This document shows, in pieces, positions 17,184 through 27,166 of a DNA stretch of 64,000 nucleotides. Position numbers and translations under genes: made by a program. The DNA comes from Pleurocapsa sp. PCC 7319 (GTDB lineage: Bacteria > Cyanobacteriota > Cyanobacteriia > Cyanobacteriales > Xenococcaceae): positions 5,119,322 through 5,183,321 of the forward strand of contig NZ_KB235922.1 in NCBI RefSeq assembly GCF_000332195.1, given 5' to 3'. The stretch's first letter is position 1; each line of letters begins with the position of its first letter. Under the pieces are notes generated by a model. The model did not search any database. It saw nothing but the letters and a program-made list of their open reading frames with translations, and was not told where the DNA came from.

Positions 17184-17786
17184 ATGATTAAAAACGACAA
17201 GTGGATTATTGAACAAGCCCGACAGGGAATGATTTCTCCTTTTGAAGAAAAATCCATCAGAAAAGCAGTTCTAGGAACAGCTCAAGAAGTCCCCACTATT
17301 AGTTGGGGACTGAGTTCCTATGGTTACGATATTCGTCTGTCACCACACGATTTTCGGATCTTTAGACACATTCCTGGCACAGTGGTAGATCCTAAAAGGT
17401 TTAATCCCCAAAATTTAGAACAAGCAGAGTTACACACAGATGAAGATGGTTCATCTTACTTTATTATTCCTGCCAATAGCTATGGCTTGGGGGCATCCTT
17501 AGAAAGCATCAATATGCCTCCAAATGTCACGGCAATTTGTCTGGGTAAATCTACTTATGCTCGAGTCGGCGTGATTGCCAATACTACACCTTTAGAAGCA
17601 GCTTGGAAAGGAGAAGCAATTACTCTAGAGTTTTCTAATGCCTCTAGTGCTGATGTCAAAATTTATGCTTCAGAAGGAGTGGTACAGTTATTGTTTTTTG
17701 AAGGACAACCCTGTCAAACTACCTATGCCGACCGCGGTGGTAAATATCAAAATCAATCTAATAAAGTTACATTACCTAAAGTTTAG
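17184..17786 (+). CDS. dcd: dCTP deaminase
   Basis: Converts dCTP to dUTP, which a dUTPase then turns into dUMP for thymidylate synthesis. The 200-residue chain has the trimeric dCTP deaminase/dUTPase fold: SSYGYDIRLSPHDFRIF near the start, the LGKSTYARVGVIANTTPLEAAW motif with catalytic Glu and substrate-binding residues, and the EGVVQLLFFEG strand. The ending ADRGGKYQNQSNKVTLPKV is typical. The thyX ATG begins 2 nt after this stop codon, so the two are almost certainly one transcript, placing dUTP supply next to dTMP synthase. Confidence 0.95.
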   Translation: MIKNDKWIIEQARQGMISPFEEKSIRKAVLGTAQEVPTISWGLSSYGYDIRLSPHDFRIFRHIPGTVVDPKRFNPQNLEQAELHTDEDGSSYFIIPANSYGLGASLESINMPPNVTAICLGKSTYARVGVIANTTPLEAAWKGEAITLEFSNASSADVKIYASEGVVQLLFFEGQPCQTTYADRGGKYQNQSNKVTLPKV

Positions 17787-17788
17787 CC

Positions 17789-19085
17789 ATGAATAACCTT
17801 CAATTATCAAAAGACCCCTTAAATGACGGCAAAAGTAGAATTGAGCTAATCGATTCTATGGGTAACGATTTGAGCATAGTTAATGATGCTAGAGCTTCTT
17901 TTGCCAAGAGTTCTGATTCATTAAATGAAAGAGATATTAAATTAATTAATTACTTAATTAAACATCAACATACTAGTCCCTTTCGAGGAGTTGTCTTCAA
18001 GTTCAAAGTAAAAGCCCCCCTCTACATTTGTCGTCAGTGGTAAACCTCAATAGTAATATATTAGTGTCCTATTAAAATTGAAATCAGCAAGTTTTTAATA
18101 TGATTCTAGAGTATCTACCCATAGTTAGAGTTGTTACATCGTCTAATTGCAGAACTTATTCTAAATAGACCTTTGCAAAGGAATGAATTAGTTCATCATA
18201 TTGATGGAGATAAACAAAATAATAACCCTAATAATTTGGTGATTTGCAAAAGTACTCAGGAACATAGAAGAGTACATGATGACCTTGAAAAATTAGCTAT
18301 GATTTTAGTTGCTAATGGAGTTATTCAATTTGATAGGAAAACTAATCGCTATAGAATGCCCCATCTAAAAGAAATTTTAGATGCGTATCGTGTGAATTCA
18401 GGAGAAACCTACGTTCTTGACGTAGAGAATATGGCAATCCTGAGCCAAGCCAATCTTAGATCGGAAGGTGCAACGACTATCCCTCTGGGGAGTAGAGATC
18501 AAGTGATCTCGAAGCGCACGACAGCCTACCTTGAAAAAGAAGGTTGATGATATAGTCTGGTCTTTATGGAAACATAAAGAGAGCTATTGGAAACGAATAG
18601 CTCGTAACATCAACGGGAAACATGTGATTGCCAGTAATCATAACGATGAACAATTAGGCTGGAATGAGAAAAGTTTTCGCTATGTAGCAATTGATGATAG
18701 CAACGAATTTTACATTCCTCCAACCTTTAGAAAACAATCGAAAAACAACAAACAAGCAACTAGAGGTAGCTTAGATCAAGAGTTGAACGACCAGGCGATC
18801 GCCATATATAAAGAACAATGTGAAAATAGCTATCAAGCCTATACTAAGCTCCTAGAGCTAGGAGTCGGAAGAGAACAAGCTAGAGGAGTATTAATTCCTT
18901 CTGTTTATACATCTTGGGTGTGGACAGTTTCTTTGCAAGCATTGCTAAATTTCATCGGCTTGCGTTTAGGAGTTGGGGCGCAAAGTGAAATTGGAGCTTA
19001 TGCCCAGGCAATTGTCGAGTTAATAGAACCAATTGTGCCCATATCTATAGAAGCTTGGTCTAATCATTCAGGAATTAATAATTAA
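17789..19085 (+). CDS. thyX: Flavin-dependent thymidylate synthase, split by a group I intron
   Basis: ThyX methylates dUMP to dTMP using methylene-tetrahydrofolate and FAD. Exon 1 is 17789-18041 and ends PLYICRQW plus the first base of the next codon. Exon 2 is 18616-19085 and starts with the last two bases of Trp85, then KHVIASNHNDEQLGWNEKSF. Joined, they give 723 nt, an intact 240-residue protein with RQWWKH...NEKSFRY, the cyanobacterial version of the ThyX signature. Without splicing, exon 1 stops at TAA 18041-18043 after 84 residues, inside that signature. Substrate and flavin-binding segments (HTSPFRG; exon 2 GVGREQARGVLIP) are intact on either side. The gene is 2 nt from dcd, so the two are probably co-transcribed. 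Confidence 0.92.
18042..18615 (+). ncRNA. Group I self-splicing intron in thyX
   Basis: A 574-nt intron. The exon 1 side ends with T 18041 and the intron ends with G 18615, as group I introns require. The catalytic core is at 18401-18615: GGAGAAACCT (18401), GGCAATCCTGAGCCAAGCC (18433-18451, P4-P6), GGAAGGTGCAACGACTAT (18463-18480), and P7 formed by gactat 18475-18480 with atagtc 18552-18557. P8-like accttgaaaaagaaggt precedes P7, and P9 hairpins lie at 18562-18579 and 18582-18602. The core words closely match the cyanobacterial tRNA-Leu intron type. I could not draw a confident P1/internal guide sequence. The 5' half holds an HNH reading frame. Confidence 0.9.
18131..18547 (+). CDS. Intron-borne HNH endonuclease, possibly truncated
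   Basis: The frame reads LHRLIAELILNRPLQRNELV, then HHIDGDKQNNNPNNLVICKS and TQEHRRVH, a clear HNH nuclease motif with paired His, the Asn-rich turn and the final His. This is the class that makes introns mobile. There is no ATG: the frame opens after a stop at 18122-18124 and could start only at TTG 18131, missing the N-terminal part seen in longer relatives. From about 18400 on it runs through the ribozyme core to TGA 18545-18547, so the last 45 residues are dictated by RNA structure. It is either a minimal enzyme or a decaying one. Confidence 0.75.
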   Translation: MLHRLIAELILNRPLQRNELVHHIDGDKQNNNPNNLVICKSTQEHRRVHDDLEKLAMILVANGVIQFDRKTNRYRMPHLKEILDAYRVNSGETYVLDVENMAILSQANLRSEGATTIPLGSRDQVISKRTTAYLEKEG

Positions 19086-19129
19086 GAATAGCGATCGCAG
19101 TTTACCGATCACTACCTTCCACCTACTGT

Positions 19130-19873
19130 TCACTCCAAACTCTGAATTCCTAACTCCGAATTTGCGCCATTAGATCGCTTTTCTGTCTCTTGTTTAATCG
19201 CTAAGAGGGTCTCTTCTAAACTGTCTTCGTAGATGCCAAAAAAGAGACTATCGCTAGGTGTTTTACCAGGTTCTACAACAACCTGATGTGTAATTAAAAC
19301 TTGATCTGGAGGCGCACTAGGATATGGAGAGACAGGTTCTAAAATCCAGCTTCCATTCAAAGTTTTCAAATCACCGTCAATGGCTTCAAAAGCAATTTCC
19401 TGGGGATAAGTTTCGGTTGTGGCAATCTCGACACGAGACTCAATATTGAAAACTAGAGCTTTAACCTTATTAGTTTGTTCAAATACCTTGCGATCGCCAT
19501 TATTTTCAAGTAGTGCGCTGCTGGAAACCCCAGGTAAAAACTCAGCAAAACGATCATAGTCAGTTAAAACTTGCCAAGCATCGTCCATTGAAGATTTTAC
19601 CAAAACGCGACAAGTATATTTTCCGTTATCACCTAACAAAATCACGTTACCTTTTCTGAGGTCAACCCTTTGCTGTACGGGCAATAGATCCACCGGACCA
19701 TCAAATAATTTGGCTGTAGCGGTGGAACTAAAGATAGTACTCATCAAAAAAGCGATCGCTCCTAGGAACAATACAACTAAGAAACGATGTTTTTGCCGAT
19801 AAAGTTTATTAATCAATTTGTAGCATTCCGTAATATTCGATGGAGCCTTGCCTATTGTAACCAATACATCCAT
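19130..19873 (-). CDS. SRPBCC (START-like) family protein with N-terminal membrane segment
   Basis: A 247-residue protein. A hydrophobic segment at about residues 31-52 (FLVVLFLGAIAFLMSTIF) probably anchors or exports it. The rest matches the polyketide cyclase/dehydrase-like SRPBCC fold: DAWQVLTDYDRFAEFLPGV is the characteristic opening, followed by beta strands (VFEQTNKVKALVF, NGSWILEPV) and a long C-terminal helix. Such proteins bind lipids or other hydrophobic ligands; no ligand can be inferred. The tail faces thyX exon 2 with 44 nt between. The start is uncertain; later methionines are less likely because the membrane segment would be cut. Confidence 0.75.
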   Translation of the reverse strand: MDVLVTIGKAPSNITECYKLINKLYRQKHRFLVVLFLGAIAFLMSTIFSSTATAKLFDGPVDLLPVQQRVDLRKGNVILLGDNGKYTCRVLVKSSMDDAWQVLTDYDRFAEFLPGVSSSALLENNGDRKVFEQTNKVKALVFNIESRVEIATTETYPQEIAFEAIDGDLKTLNGSWILEPVSPYPSAPPDQVLITHQVVVEPGKTPSDSLFFGIYEDSLEETLLAIKQETEKRSNGANSELGIQSLE

Positions 19874-20521
19874 GATGTGAATTGCCTTGATGCGCGATAG
19901 CGATAGCTATTTCGGTCAAGTCAAGTATTTGAACTGCTTTGCGCTCAGCTCTTAGCTCAATATAAAGTAGATGGGGAATACTTTAAATTAAATACTCTGC
20001 GTAAGCCTAAAATCTTTAATGCTCAAGAAATTGCTTGAATTTTATAAATCAATAAAATTCTATTTCCTAAATTAATATTTTAATAAGTATTTTTACCTGC
20101 AATACATAGCAAAGTTTGCTCATTAATTAATTATCTTATAGCTTAATATGAGCTGTGAACTATTGCACCTTATTAAATAAATGTATTAAATAAAAAATTG
20201 TCATGTTGACTGCTTCAGTAGGCGTTATATAATCACCTTGTTTTATAAATTATTAACAATCATTTAAATATTTATTCGATAAATTGACCTCATACTATCT
20301 TAGTAAATGAGACTGTAATTCTAAGATTATTAGGCAGTTCTTAGCTTGTCAATATTAGCTATTTAACTAAAATATTTAGAGTAATTTTACTTGAGCTATA
20401 TATTGACATTATGCTCAACAATCAAAATAAGAGAATACTATAAATGCTAATTTCATAGCAGCAAATTGATGAACCAAAGCTATAGTATCAATTACCCCAC
20501 TAGTCTGACAAAAAGATAATT
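19874..20521. other. Long AT-rich spacer without a gene
   Basis: About 650 nt of low-GC sequence between two divergent genes. No open frame above about 30 codons with a start and ribosome binding site, no RNA gene and no strong hairpin. It presumably contains both promoters. Confidence 0.5.
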
Positions 20522-21424
20522 ATGCTGAAAATTGCTCGTAAAACAGCCAAAACTTTACTGCCAAAGTCTACTGTTTACCGTCTAAAACGCCAAATTGAGC
20601 AAAATCGCTTTGAAAGATATGCCAAAGAAAAACTAGAGCTTAATTTTCGCTTGGTCAGTCCTGGTCCAGTTCCCCCAAAAGAACTTATTGCCAAGACCGC
20701 TGCCTTAAATGAACAAGAATTAGCAAGACAAAGTAATAGTGATGTTTATTTTGAGACTGGTTACTACTCTGTTTTGCGCTTACTCAAAATTTTAGAACAC
20801 TTTTCAATCAATCCTAGAACTATTGGTTCTATATTTGAGTTAGGCTGCGGTACAGCCAGACTTTTGAGACATTTTCGCTGTATGGATGGAGTTAAGCTAG
20901 TGGGTTCTGATGTTAACCCAGAAATGATCGAATGGTGCCGAGCAAATTTGCCGGAAATTGAGTTTTATCAGAATGAACTTGTTCCGCCTCTAAACTTCGC
21001 AGAAGATAACTCTTTTGATTTGATGTTAGCCTCTTCGGTTTTTACCCATATTCCTCTAGATACTCAAGAGTTATGGCTGGCAGAAATGCAGCGAATTTTG
21101 CATCCTGGTGGAATATTTATCTGTTCTGTATTAGGTCAGAATCATGCCTCTTTGCTGTTGGGTTCTGAAGAGATGCAGAAATTAAAAACTGATGGTAGTT
21201 TTACCTTGACTTCGGATGACGATCAAGCTACTTATTCAACCCGTGTTGGAGGTTCTGCTTGGGATGTGTTCCAAACTCGCGCAGAAGTGATTAGGGTTTT
21301 TGGTTCATTTTTTCAAATAGTCGACTATATTCCTGGTGGACAAGATTTCTTAGTACTACGTAAACCAGATCCTGCCGTTTCGGTAATCATGAATTCTACT
21401 CCTTTTCCTGCGGAAAAAATCTGA
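20522..21424 (+). CDS. Class I SAM-dependent methyltransferase
   Basis: A 300-residue soluble enzyme. Motif I is IFELGCGTARLLRHF, the acidic loop follows at VGSDVNPEMIEW, and DLMLASSVFTHIPL and MQRILHPGGIFICSV are the motif IV and post-I regions of Rossmann methyltransferases of the Methyltransf_11/25 type. The N-terminal 80 residues are basic and helical and are not part of the catalytic core. The C-terminus has a lid-like segment. Substrate unknown; relatives in polysaccharide clusters modify sugars, but no sugar genes are adjacent here. It is flanked by spacers and appears to be transcribed alone. Confidence 0.85.
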   Translation: MLKIARKTAKTLLPKSTVYRLKRQIEQNRFERYAKEKLELNFRLVSPGPVPPKELIAKTAALNEQELARQSNSDVYFETGYYSVLRLLKILEHFSINPRTIGSIFELGCGTARLLRHFRCMDGVKLVGSDVNPEMIEWCRANLPEIEFYQNELVPPLNFAEDNSFDLMLASSVFTHIPLDTQELWLAEMQRILHPGGIFICSVLGQNHASLLLGSEEMQKLKTDGSFTLTSDDDQATYSTRVGGSAWDVFQTRAEVIRVFGSFFQIVDYIPGGQDFLVLRKPDPAVSVIMNSTPFPAEKI

Positions 21425-21584
21425 AACAAAGTACTAGATTAAGAATGATTCACTTATAGTTATTTGGCGATTTCAAAGATACACGAAAGAAGATCTGCAT
21501 CTTATATTTTTATTTATCTTAATATTTTTATTCAAAAAGCTATCATACTTTCCATAGCCTTTCTTATCACCTACCAAGTAGATT

Positions 21585-22070
21585 ATGGAAGAAATACTGG
21601 AGTTAAAAAACTGTCTTCTAAATCATCAATATGAGCGGGCAATGTCTATAGTCGAAGAATTAGAGGAGATGGGTAGGCAGGATAAAATCAATAATTTAGA
21701 GTCTTTTCTCATTATTTTGTTGATCCATCTAATTAAAATTCAAGTAGAAAAAAGAGTAACTCGAAGTTGGCGTAGTTCGATTTTAAATAGTCTTAGAGAA
21801 ATTCAAAAACGCAACAAATTAGGTAAAAAGTTCCAATATATTAAATCAAATCAATGGGACGAACATTTTGAGTCTACATATCCAGATGCTATTTTTAAAG
21901 CCGCAGATGAAGCTTTTGGTGGAATTGAAATTAAAGAACTCAAATCTTTGGTTAATTTCAGTCTCTTAAAAAGGACTGCTTTAGAATTACTCAATCTTAC
22001 CTACACCCTGGATGGAGATAGTATGGTTGAGTTAATTTGCGATCGCTTTCCCGTTGGGCTACAAGAATAA
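21585..22070 (+). CDS. DUF29 family protein, divergent copy
   Basis: A 161-residue helical protein. The core VEELEEMGRQDKINNLESFL, then RSWRSSILNSLREIQKRN, matches DUF29, a family common in cyanobacteria with unknown function. Compared with the other two copies in this window it lacks the N-terminal LYxRDYYLWL motif and has a different C-terminus. It lies just upstream of the heptamer array. Some DUF29 proteins are found near toxin-antitoxin or transposon genes, but no partner is seen here. Confidence 0.75.
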   Translation: MEEILELKNCLLNHQYERAMSIVEELEEMGRQDKINNLESFLIILLIHLIKIQVEKRVTRSWRSSILNSLREIQKRNKLGKKFQYIKSNQWDEHFESTYPDAIFKAADEAFGGIEIKELKSLVNFSLLKRTALELLNLTYTLDGDSMVELICDRFPVGLQE

Positions 22071-22222
22071 ATTTCCAAGAGTGATCGCTATTGAAAATTA
22101 AATGAAGAAAATTTTATGACGATCAACTCCCTGCATAAAACCTACTTCTGCTATACGCTGCAAACAATTAGTTTTATAGCAATTCTCAGACTTGTGAGAT
22201 ACATCTTAATTAACAATGGACA

Positions 22223-22341
22223 ATTAGCCATTAGCCATTAGCCATTAGCCATTAGCCATTAGCCATTAGCCATTAGCCATTAGCCATTAGCCATTAGCCA
22301 TTAGCCATTAGCCATTAGCCATTAGCCATTAGCCATTAGCC
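22223..22341. repeat. Tandem heptamer array, 17 copies of ATTAGCC
   Basis: 119 nt of perfect 7-bp repeats, with two more units at 22450-22463 after a GC-rich insert. The insert holds ggggg-aaa-ccccc and other inverted words. This is a heptanucleotide short tandem repeat as known from cyanobacteria. The remainder of the 22071-22578 spacer has no gene. Confidence 0.95.
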
Positions 22342-22578
22342 CTTCGGGTTCAGCACTTCTTACGAAAGTTGCTCATGGGGGAAACCCCCAAGACCGCACT
22401 TTCGCGCTTTGCTCAAGTCGGGGAACCCGCCCAACGCAAGTGCTTCACCATTAGCCATTAGCCAAAATCAGGATTTTAGAGTGTACCTCATAACTATGAG
22501 AACCGCTTTATTGCCAAAAAAATAGCCTGCCAAAGCAGACCAAATGATTGTATTATCCGAGCAGAATAATTAATAGGG

Positions 22579-24156
22579 TTAATTCTTAATTAAATCTTCT
22601 ACTGTGGAGACTTGAATATTATTTTGAGGTACCTCTTGAGTGATAATTGCCGATCGCAATATGGGCGTACTGTTAACCGAATTAGTAGTCAAAGTAAATA
22701 AAGGATTTGAGAAAATTCCCGCAAAAGAAGTAACAATTGCTGAAACCACAAGACCCACCTGTAGGGGACGCATACCAGGGAGTTTCCAGTTAATTGTCGG
22801 GTAATTTTGGACAGATTCAGACATTTCCTGGGGTTCTTTTACTACCATCATTTTGACTACGCGAATGTAGTAGTAAATTGAGATCACACTAGTTATTAAA
22901 CCCAGTAATACTAGACCATATAGACCAGCTTGCCAGCCAGCCCAGAAGAGATAAATTTTACCAAAAAAGCCCGCCATTGGGGGAATTCCACCCAGAGATA
23001 GTAAACAGATGCTTAAGCAAAGAGTGAGTAGGGGATCTTTATGAAGTAAACCAGCGTATTCACTAATTTGATCTGTACCTGTACGGAGGGAGAAAAGAAT
23101 AATGCAGGTAAATGCTCCCAAGTTCATAAATAGATAGATGAACAGGTAAAAGATCATGCTGGAGTAACCATTATCAGTACCAGCAATTAAACCAATCATC
23201 ACAAAACCAGCCTGAGCAATAGAAGAATAAGCCAACATCCGTTTGATGCTAGTTTGCGCTAAGGCTACCACATTGCCCAACAACATACTGAGAATTGCTA
23301 GGGCAGTAAAAATAAAATGCCATTGATCGGTAAGAGAACCAAATGCCGTTACCAACAGGCGAATCGCCAGAGCAAAACCGGCTGCTTTAGAACCTACTGA
23401 CAAGAAAGCCACAACGGGAGTAGGAGAGCCTTCGTAAACGTCAGGAGTCCATTGGTGGAAAGGAACAGCCGAGATTTTAAAGGCAATCCCCGCAATAATA
23501 AATACTAAAGATACCGCTAATCCCAACGACTGTACACCGTTGATTTCGGGAACTTTGGTAGCAATTACATTAAGATTTGTTTCTCCTCCTGACAGACCAT
23601 AGAGTAGAGATAGACCATAAAGGAAAATCGCTGAACTTGCAGCTCCTATCAGCAAGTATTTTAATGCTGCTTCATTAGAGCGCGGATCTCGCTTCATATA
23701 ACCTGTCATCAGATAGGAGGAAATACTCAGCATCTCTAAAGAGATAAACACCATCGTTAGCTCATTTGCCCCACAAAGGAACATTCCTCCTAAAGTGGCG
23801 GTGAGCATAATGCCAATGAACTCCGCCAAAGATGTTCCAGACTGTTCAATATAACGGATTGACATCGGGATAGTAACTGCTGCTGAGAGAGCTACTATAC
23901 CCCGAAAGACAATGCTGAGATTGTCACTATTAAAGGAACCGAGAAAAGCGATCGCCTCAGGATTATCCCATCCCAGGATCAAAGCCACAATTGAGATCAA
24001 TAAACCAGCGATCGCCAGATATGGTAGCCAACGAGAGGAACTACGCCCAACTATTAAGTCGATAACTAAAATAATCATCAGGGTCAAAATGACAATGCCT
24101 TCAGGCAAAATCGTCCCTGCATGAAGCTGAGAAGCTACATTACTAGAAAAATCCAT
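22579..24156 (-). CDS. ndhB: NAD(P)H-quinone oxidoreductase subunit 2
   Basis: A proton-pumping antiporter-like membrane subunit of the cyanobacterial NDH-1 complex (cyclic electron flow, respiration and CO2 uptake forms). The frame opens at 24198, but the conserved start is [20 protein letters not shown], so ATG 24156 is chosen (525 residues, normal length). About 14 transmembrane helices are visible. The proton-translocation helices carry the conserved [13 protein letters not shown] glutamate and the later [12 protein letters not shown] lysine. The C-terminal tail [12 protein letters not shown] is soluble. It is divergent from topA, with about 280 nt between the two starts. Confidence 0.97.
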   Translation of the reverse strand: MDFSSNVASQLHAGTILPEGIVILTLMIILVIDLIVGRSSSRWLPYLAIAGLLISIVALILGWDNPEAIAFLGSFNSDNLSIVFRGIVALSAAVTIPMSIRYIEQSGTSLAEFIGIMLTATLGGMFLCGANELTMVFISLEMLSISSYLMTGYMKRDPRSNEAALKYLLIGAASSAIFLYGLSLLYGLSGGETNLNVIATKVPEINGVQSLGLAVSLVFIIAGIAFKISAVPFHQWTPDVYEGSPTPVVAFLSVGSKAAGFALAIRLLVTAFGSLTDQWHFIFTALAILSMLLGNVVALAQTSIKRMLAYSSIAQAGFVMIGLIAGTDNGYSSMIFYLFIYLFMNLGAFTCIILFSLRTGTDQISEYAGLLHKDPLLTLCLSICLLSLGGIPPMAGFFGKIYLFWAGWQAGLYGLVLLGLITSVISIYYYIRVVKMMVVKEPQEMSESVQNYPTINWKLPGMRPLQVGLVVSAIVTSFAGIFSNPLFTLTTNSVNSTPILRSAIITQEVPQNNIQVSTVEDLIKN

Positions 24157-24437
24157 AGAGTTTTTGGGTATTGTCAGAAATAGATTAAAGTTGAACAATT
24201 GCTAAAAAAGCTTTACAAAGGATTGTAACTCTCTATCTACCTTCTATTGAAGCTTATTATATTTTTACTTTTTAACAACTTGAACCTAAACTCTTAGTGA
24301 ATCTTGGTTATGGTGAAATTAAAACTAATGCAAAATAAAGAATGTTTGTCGTTTGAGCGAATATAACTATAGATTAGGAAATAAACCTCTATTAGAAAAA
24401 TCAACATCTGCTATTTTACTGCGTTAACTCCATCTAT

Positions 24438-27137
24438 ATGTCAACATTAGTCATTGTCGAATCTCCTACAAAAGCACGTACTATTCGTAATTATTTACCT
24501 TCTAGCTATCAAGTTCAGGCATCTATGGGTCATGTCCGTGATTTGCCTCCCTCAGCTAAAGAAATTCCTCCTGCCTACAAAGACAAAAAGTGGGCAACTT
24601 TGGGGATCAATGTGGAAGACAAATTTCAACCAATTTATGTTGTCCCCGAGAAGAAAAAAAAGGTAGTTAAAGAATTAAAAACTGCATTGAAAACCGCAGA
24701 TGAATTGATTCTGGCGACAGACGAAGACAGAGAAGGAGAAAGCATTAGCTGGCATTTGTTGGAAATTCTCAAGCCGAAAGTGCCCGTCAAACGCATGGTA
24801 TTTCATGAAATCACTAAAGAGGCAATTAAAAAGGCTTTAAAAGACTGTCGTGAGGTCGATCAGGATTTAGTACACGCCCAAGAAACGCGAAGAATTCTAG
24901 ATCGTTTAGTCGGTTATACTGTTTCACCTCTACTCTGGAAAAAAATATCCTGGGGTCTATCGGCAGGAAGAGTACAATCAGTTGCAGTACGCTTAACTGT
25001 AGCTAGAGAGAGAGAACGTCGAGCATTCCAATCTGGAGGTTATTGGGATTTAAAAGCTGACCTAGAACAGGACAAAAACCCCTTTGAAGCTAAGTTAATC
25101 ACCCTCGATGGCAAACGTATAGCTACTGGAAGCGATTTTGACCCCGATACAGGCAAAATTGCTCAAGGTAGAGATGTCGTTCTCTTAAACGAAACTGAAG
25201 CAAATAAACTCAAAGAGAAGATTTTTGACAAAACTTGGACGGTAACAAATCGAGAAGAAAAAGCTGCTAAGCGTCGCCCTTCTCCTCCTTTCACAACTTC
25301 TACTCTACAGCAAGAATCAAACCGTAAACTGGGTATTTCCGCCAGAGAAACCATGAGCGTTGCCCAGAAACTCTACGAAAAGGGTTTTATTACTTATATG
25401 CGGACAGATTCGGTACATTTATCCCAACAGGCGATCGCCGCTGCTCGCAATTGTGTCGAACAAATGTACGGCAAAGAATACCTTAGTCCTAAATCTCGTC
25501 AATACAGCACCAAAAGTAAAGGGGCTCAAGAAGCACACGAAGCAATCCGCCCTGCAGGAGAAACTTTCCGTACGCCCAAGGAAACAGGACTTACAGATCG
25601 TGAATTTAAGCTATATGACTTGATTTGGAAGCGCACAGTTGCCTGTCAGATGGCAGATGCCCAGCTTACCCAGATTGCGGTCGATGTCAGCGTCGAAAAT
25701 GCTGTTTTTCGGGCTAACGGCAAAAGAATTGAATTTCCCGGTTTCTTCCGAGCTTACGTTGAAGGTTCAGATAATCCTGATGCCGCCTTAGAAAATCAAG
25801 AAATTCCTTTACCACCGCTGAAAAAGGGAGATCGACCAGAATGCAAAGAACTCGAAGCGATCGGACACGAAACTCAACCTCCTGCCAGATATACTGAGGC
25901 ATCTTTGGTTAAAACCCTAGAAAAAGAAGGTATTGGTCGTCCTAGTACTTATGCAACTGTCATGGGCACAATTATTGATCGCGGTTACGTTCAGATGCGA
26001 GGTAAAGCTTTAGTTCCCACTTTTACCGCCTTTGCAGTTACAGCTTTACTAGAAGAACATTTTCCCGATTTAGTAGATACGGAATTTACCTCAAAGATGG
26101 AGCAAACTCTGGACGAAATTGCTAGAGGTGGTGCAGAGTGGATACCTTACTTAAAAAAATTCTATCAAGGAGAAACCGGATTAAAAACCCAAATTGATGT
26201 CAAAATCGATGAAATTGAACCTTCTATCGCTAAAACAATCCAATTAGAAAATCTGGATGCCATAGTCCGTATCGGTAAGTATGGTCCCTATATTGAAATA
26301 AATAGCGATGGAACAGAAGAAGAAGAAGAAGCGTTAAAAGTTTCTATTCCCGATGATTTAACCCCTGCCGATCTAAATCCAGAGCAAATTGAAGCTTTAA
26401 TTCGTCAGAAAAAAGAAGGACCAGAAAAAGTAGGATTACACCCCGAAACTGGTGAACCAATTTACTTCAAAGTGGGTAAATATGGTCCTTATGTTCAGCT
26501 GGGTGATAAAACTGACGACAATCCCAAACCTAAAATGAGTTCGATTCCTAAAAAGGACAACAAAGAAAATGTCACAATAGAGGATGTAACTCTAGAAATG
26601 GCCGTGGGTTTGTTGTCTTTACCACGTTTATTAGGTCGTCATCCCGATACAGAAGGCAAAATTAAAGCAGCATTAGGACGTTTTGGTCCCTATGTCGTTC
26701 ACGAATTTAAAGGACCGGAGGATACCAAATTACAACGGGACTATAGATCCCTCAAAAAAGAAGATGATGTTCTGACTGTAAATTTGGAACGTGCCCTAGA
26801 ACTATTAGCCCAACCTAAACGTTCTCGTGGAGGCAGTAAGAAGACACCCCTGCGGGAATTAGGTCCTCACCCTGAAGACAAAGAGCCAGTTAATATTTAT
26901 AAAGGACCCTACGGGAATTATGTAAAACACGGCAAGATAAACGCTGGTTTACCCAAAGATGAATCTGTCGAAGAGATTACTTTGGAAAAAGCTCTAGAGT
27001 TACTAGCGGAAAAAGCTGCTACTAAAAAGAAAACTACTAAGAAAACTACTAAGAAAAAAACCACAGCTAAGAGGAAGACTACAACAGCGAAGAAAAGTTC
27101 TACCAAAAAGACAGCTGCAAATAAAGAAGCGTCTTGA
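24438..27137 (+). CDS. topA: DNA topoisomerase I
   Basis: A type IA topoisomerase that relaxes negative supercoils. The Toprim domain at the N-terminus has [12 protein letters not shown] and the acidic TDEDREGES cluster. The active-site tyrosine is Tyr320 in FITYMRTDS, close to E. coli Tyr319. The C-terminal half lacks zinc-finger cysteines and instead has repeated [22 protein letters not shown] and [11 protein letters not shown] modules, the Toprim C-terminal repeats of cyanobacterial and actinobacterial enzymes. The last 40 residues are a Lys/Thr-rich tail ([15 protein letters not shown]), a likely DNA-binding tail. The 899-residue length is normal. ATG 24438 is close to the conserved [11 protein letters not shown] start. 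Confidence 0.98.
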   Translation: MSTLVIVESPTKARTIRNYLPSSYQVQASMGHVRDLPPSAKEIPPAYKDKKWATLGINVEDKFQPIYVVPEKKKKVVKELKTALKTADELILATDEDREGESISWHLLEILKPKVPVKRMVFHEITKEAIKKALKDCREVDQDLVHAQETRRILDRLVGYTVSPLLWKKISWGLSAGRVQSVAVRLTVARERERRAFQSGGYWDLKADLEQDKNPFEAKLITLDGKRIATGSDFDPDTGKIAQGRDVVLLNETEANKLKEKIFDKTWTVTNREEKAAKRRPSPPFTTSTLQQESNRKLGISARETMSVAQKLYEKGFITYMRTDSVHLSQQAIAAARNCVEQMYGKEYLSPKSRQYSTKSKGAQEAHEAIRPAGETFRTPKETGLTDREFKLYDLIWKRTVACQMADAQLTQIAVDVSVENAVFRANGKRIEFPGFFRAYVEGSDNPDAALENQEIPLPPLKKGDRPECKELEAIGHETQPPARYTEASLVKTLEKEGIGRPSTYATVMGTIIDRGYVQMRGKALVPTFTAFAVTALLEEHFPDLVDTEFTSKMEQTLDEIARGGAEWIPYLKKFYQGETGLKTQIDVKIDEIEPSIAKTIQLENLDAIVRIGKYGPYIEINSDGTEEEEEALKVSIPDDLTPADLNPEQIEALIRQKKEGPEKVGLHPETGEPIYFKVGKYGPYVQLGDKTDDNPKPKMSSIPKKDNKENVTIEDVTLEMAVGLLSLPRLLGRHPDTEGKIKAALGRFGPYVVHEFKGPEDTKLQRDYRSLKKEDDVLTVNLERALELLAQPKRSRGGSKKTPLRELGPHPEDKEPVNIYKGPYGNYVKHGKINAGLPKDESVEEITLEKALELLAEKAATKKKTTKKTTKKKTTAKRKTTTAKKSSTKKTAANKEAS

Positions 27138-27166
27138 AGAATGGAAGATTATTTCGAACTTAAATC

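Noticed and set aside
18042-18615. thyX disrupted as a pseudogene by frameshift or stop
   Set aside because: The interruption has group I core motifs and exact exon joining restores the frame, so an intron explains it better.
18042-18615. Group II intron
   Set aside because: No GUGYG start, no domain V-like hairpin and no reverse transcriptase; the core words match group I.
18531-18617. Independent start of the second thyX fragment at 18531
   Set aside because: These codons are intron (P8-P9 and end); true exon 2 starts at 18616.
22223-22463. CRISPR array
   Set aside because: Units are 7 bp with no spacers and there are no cas genes.
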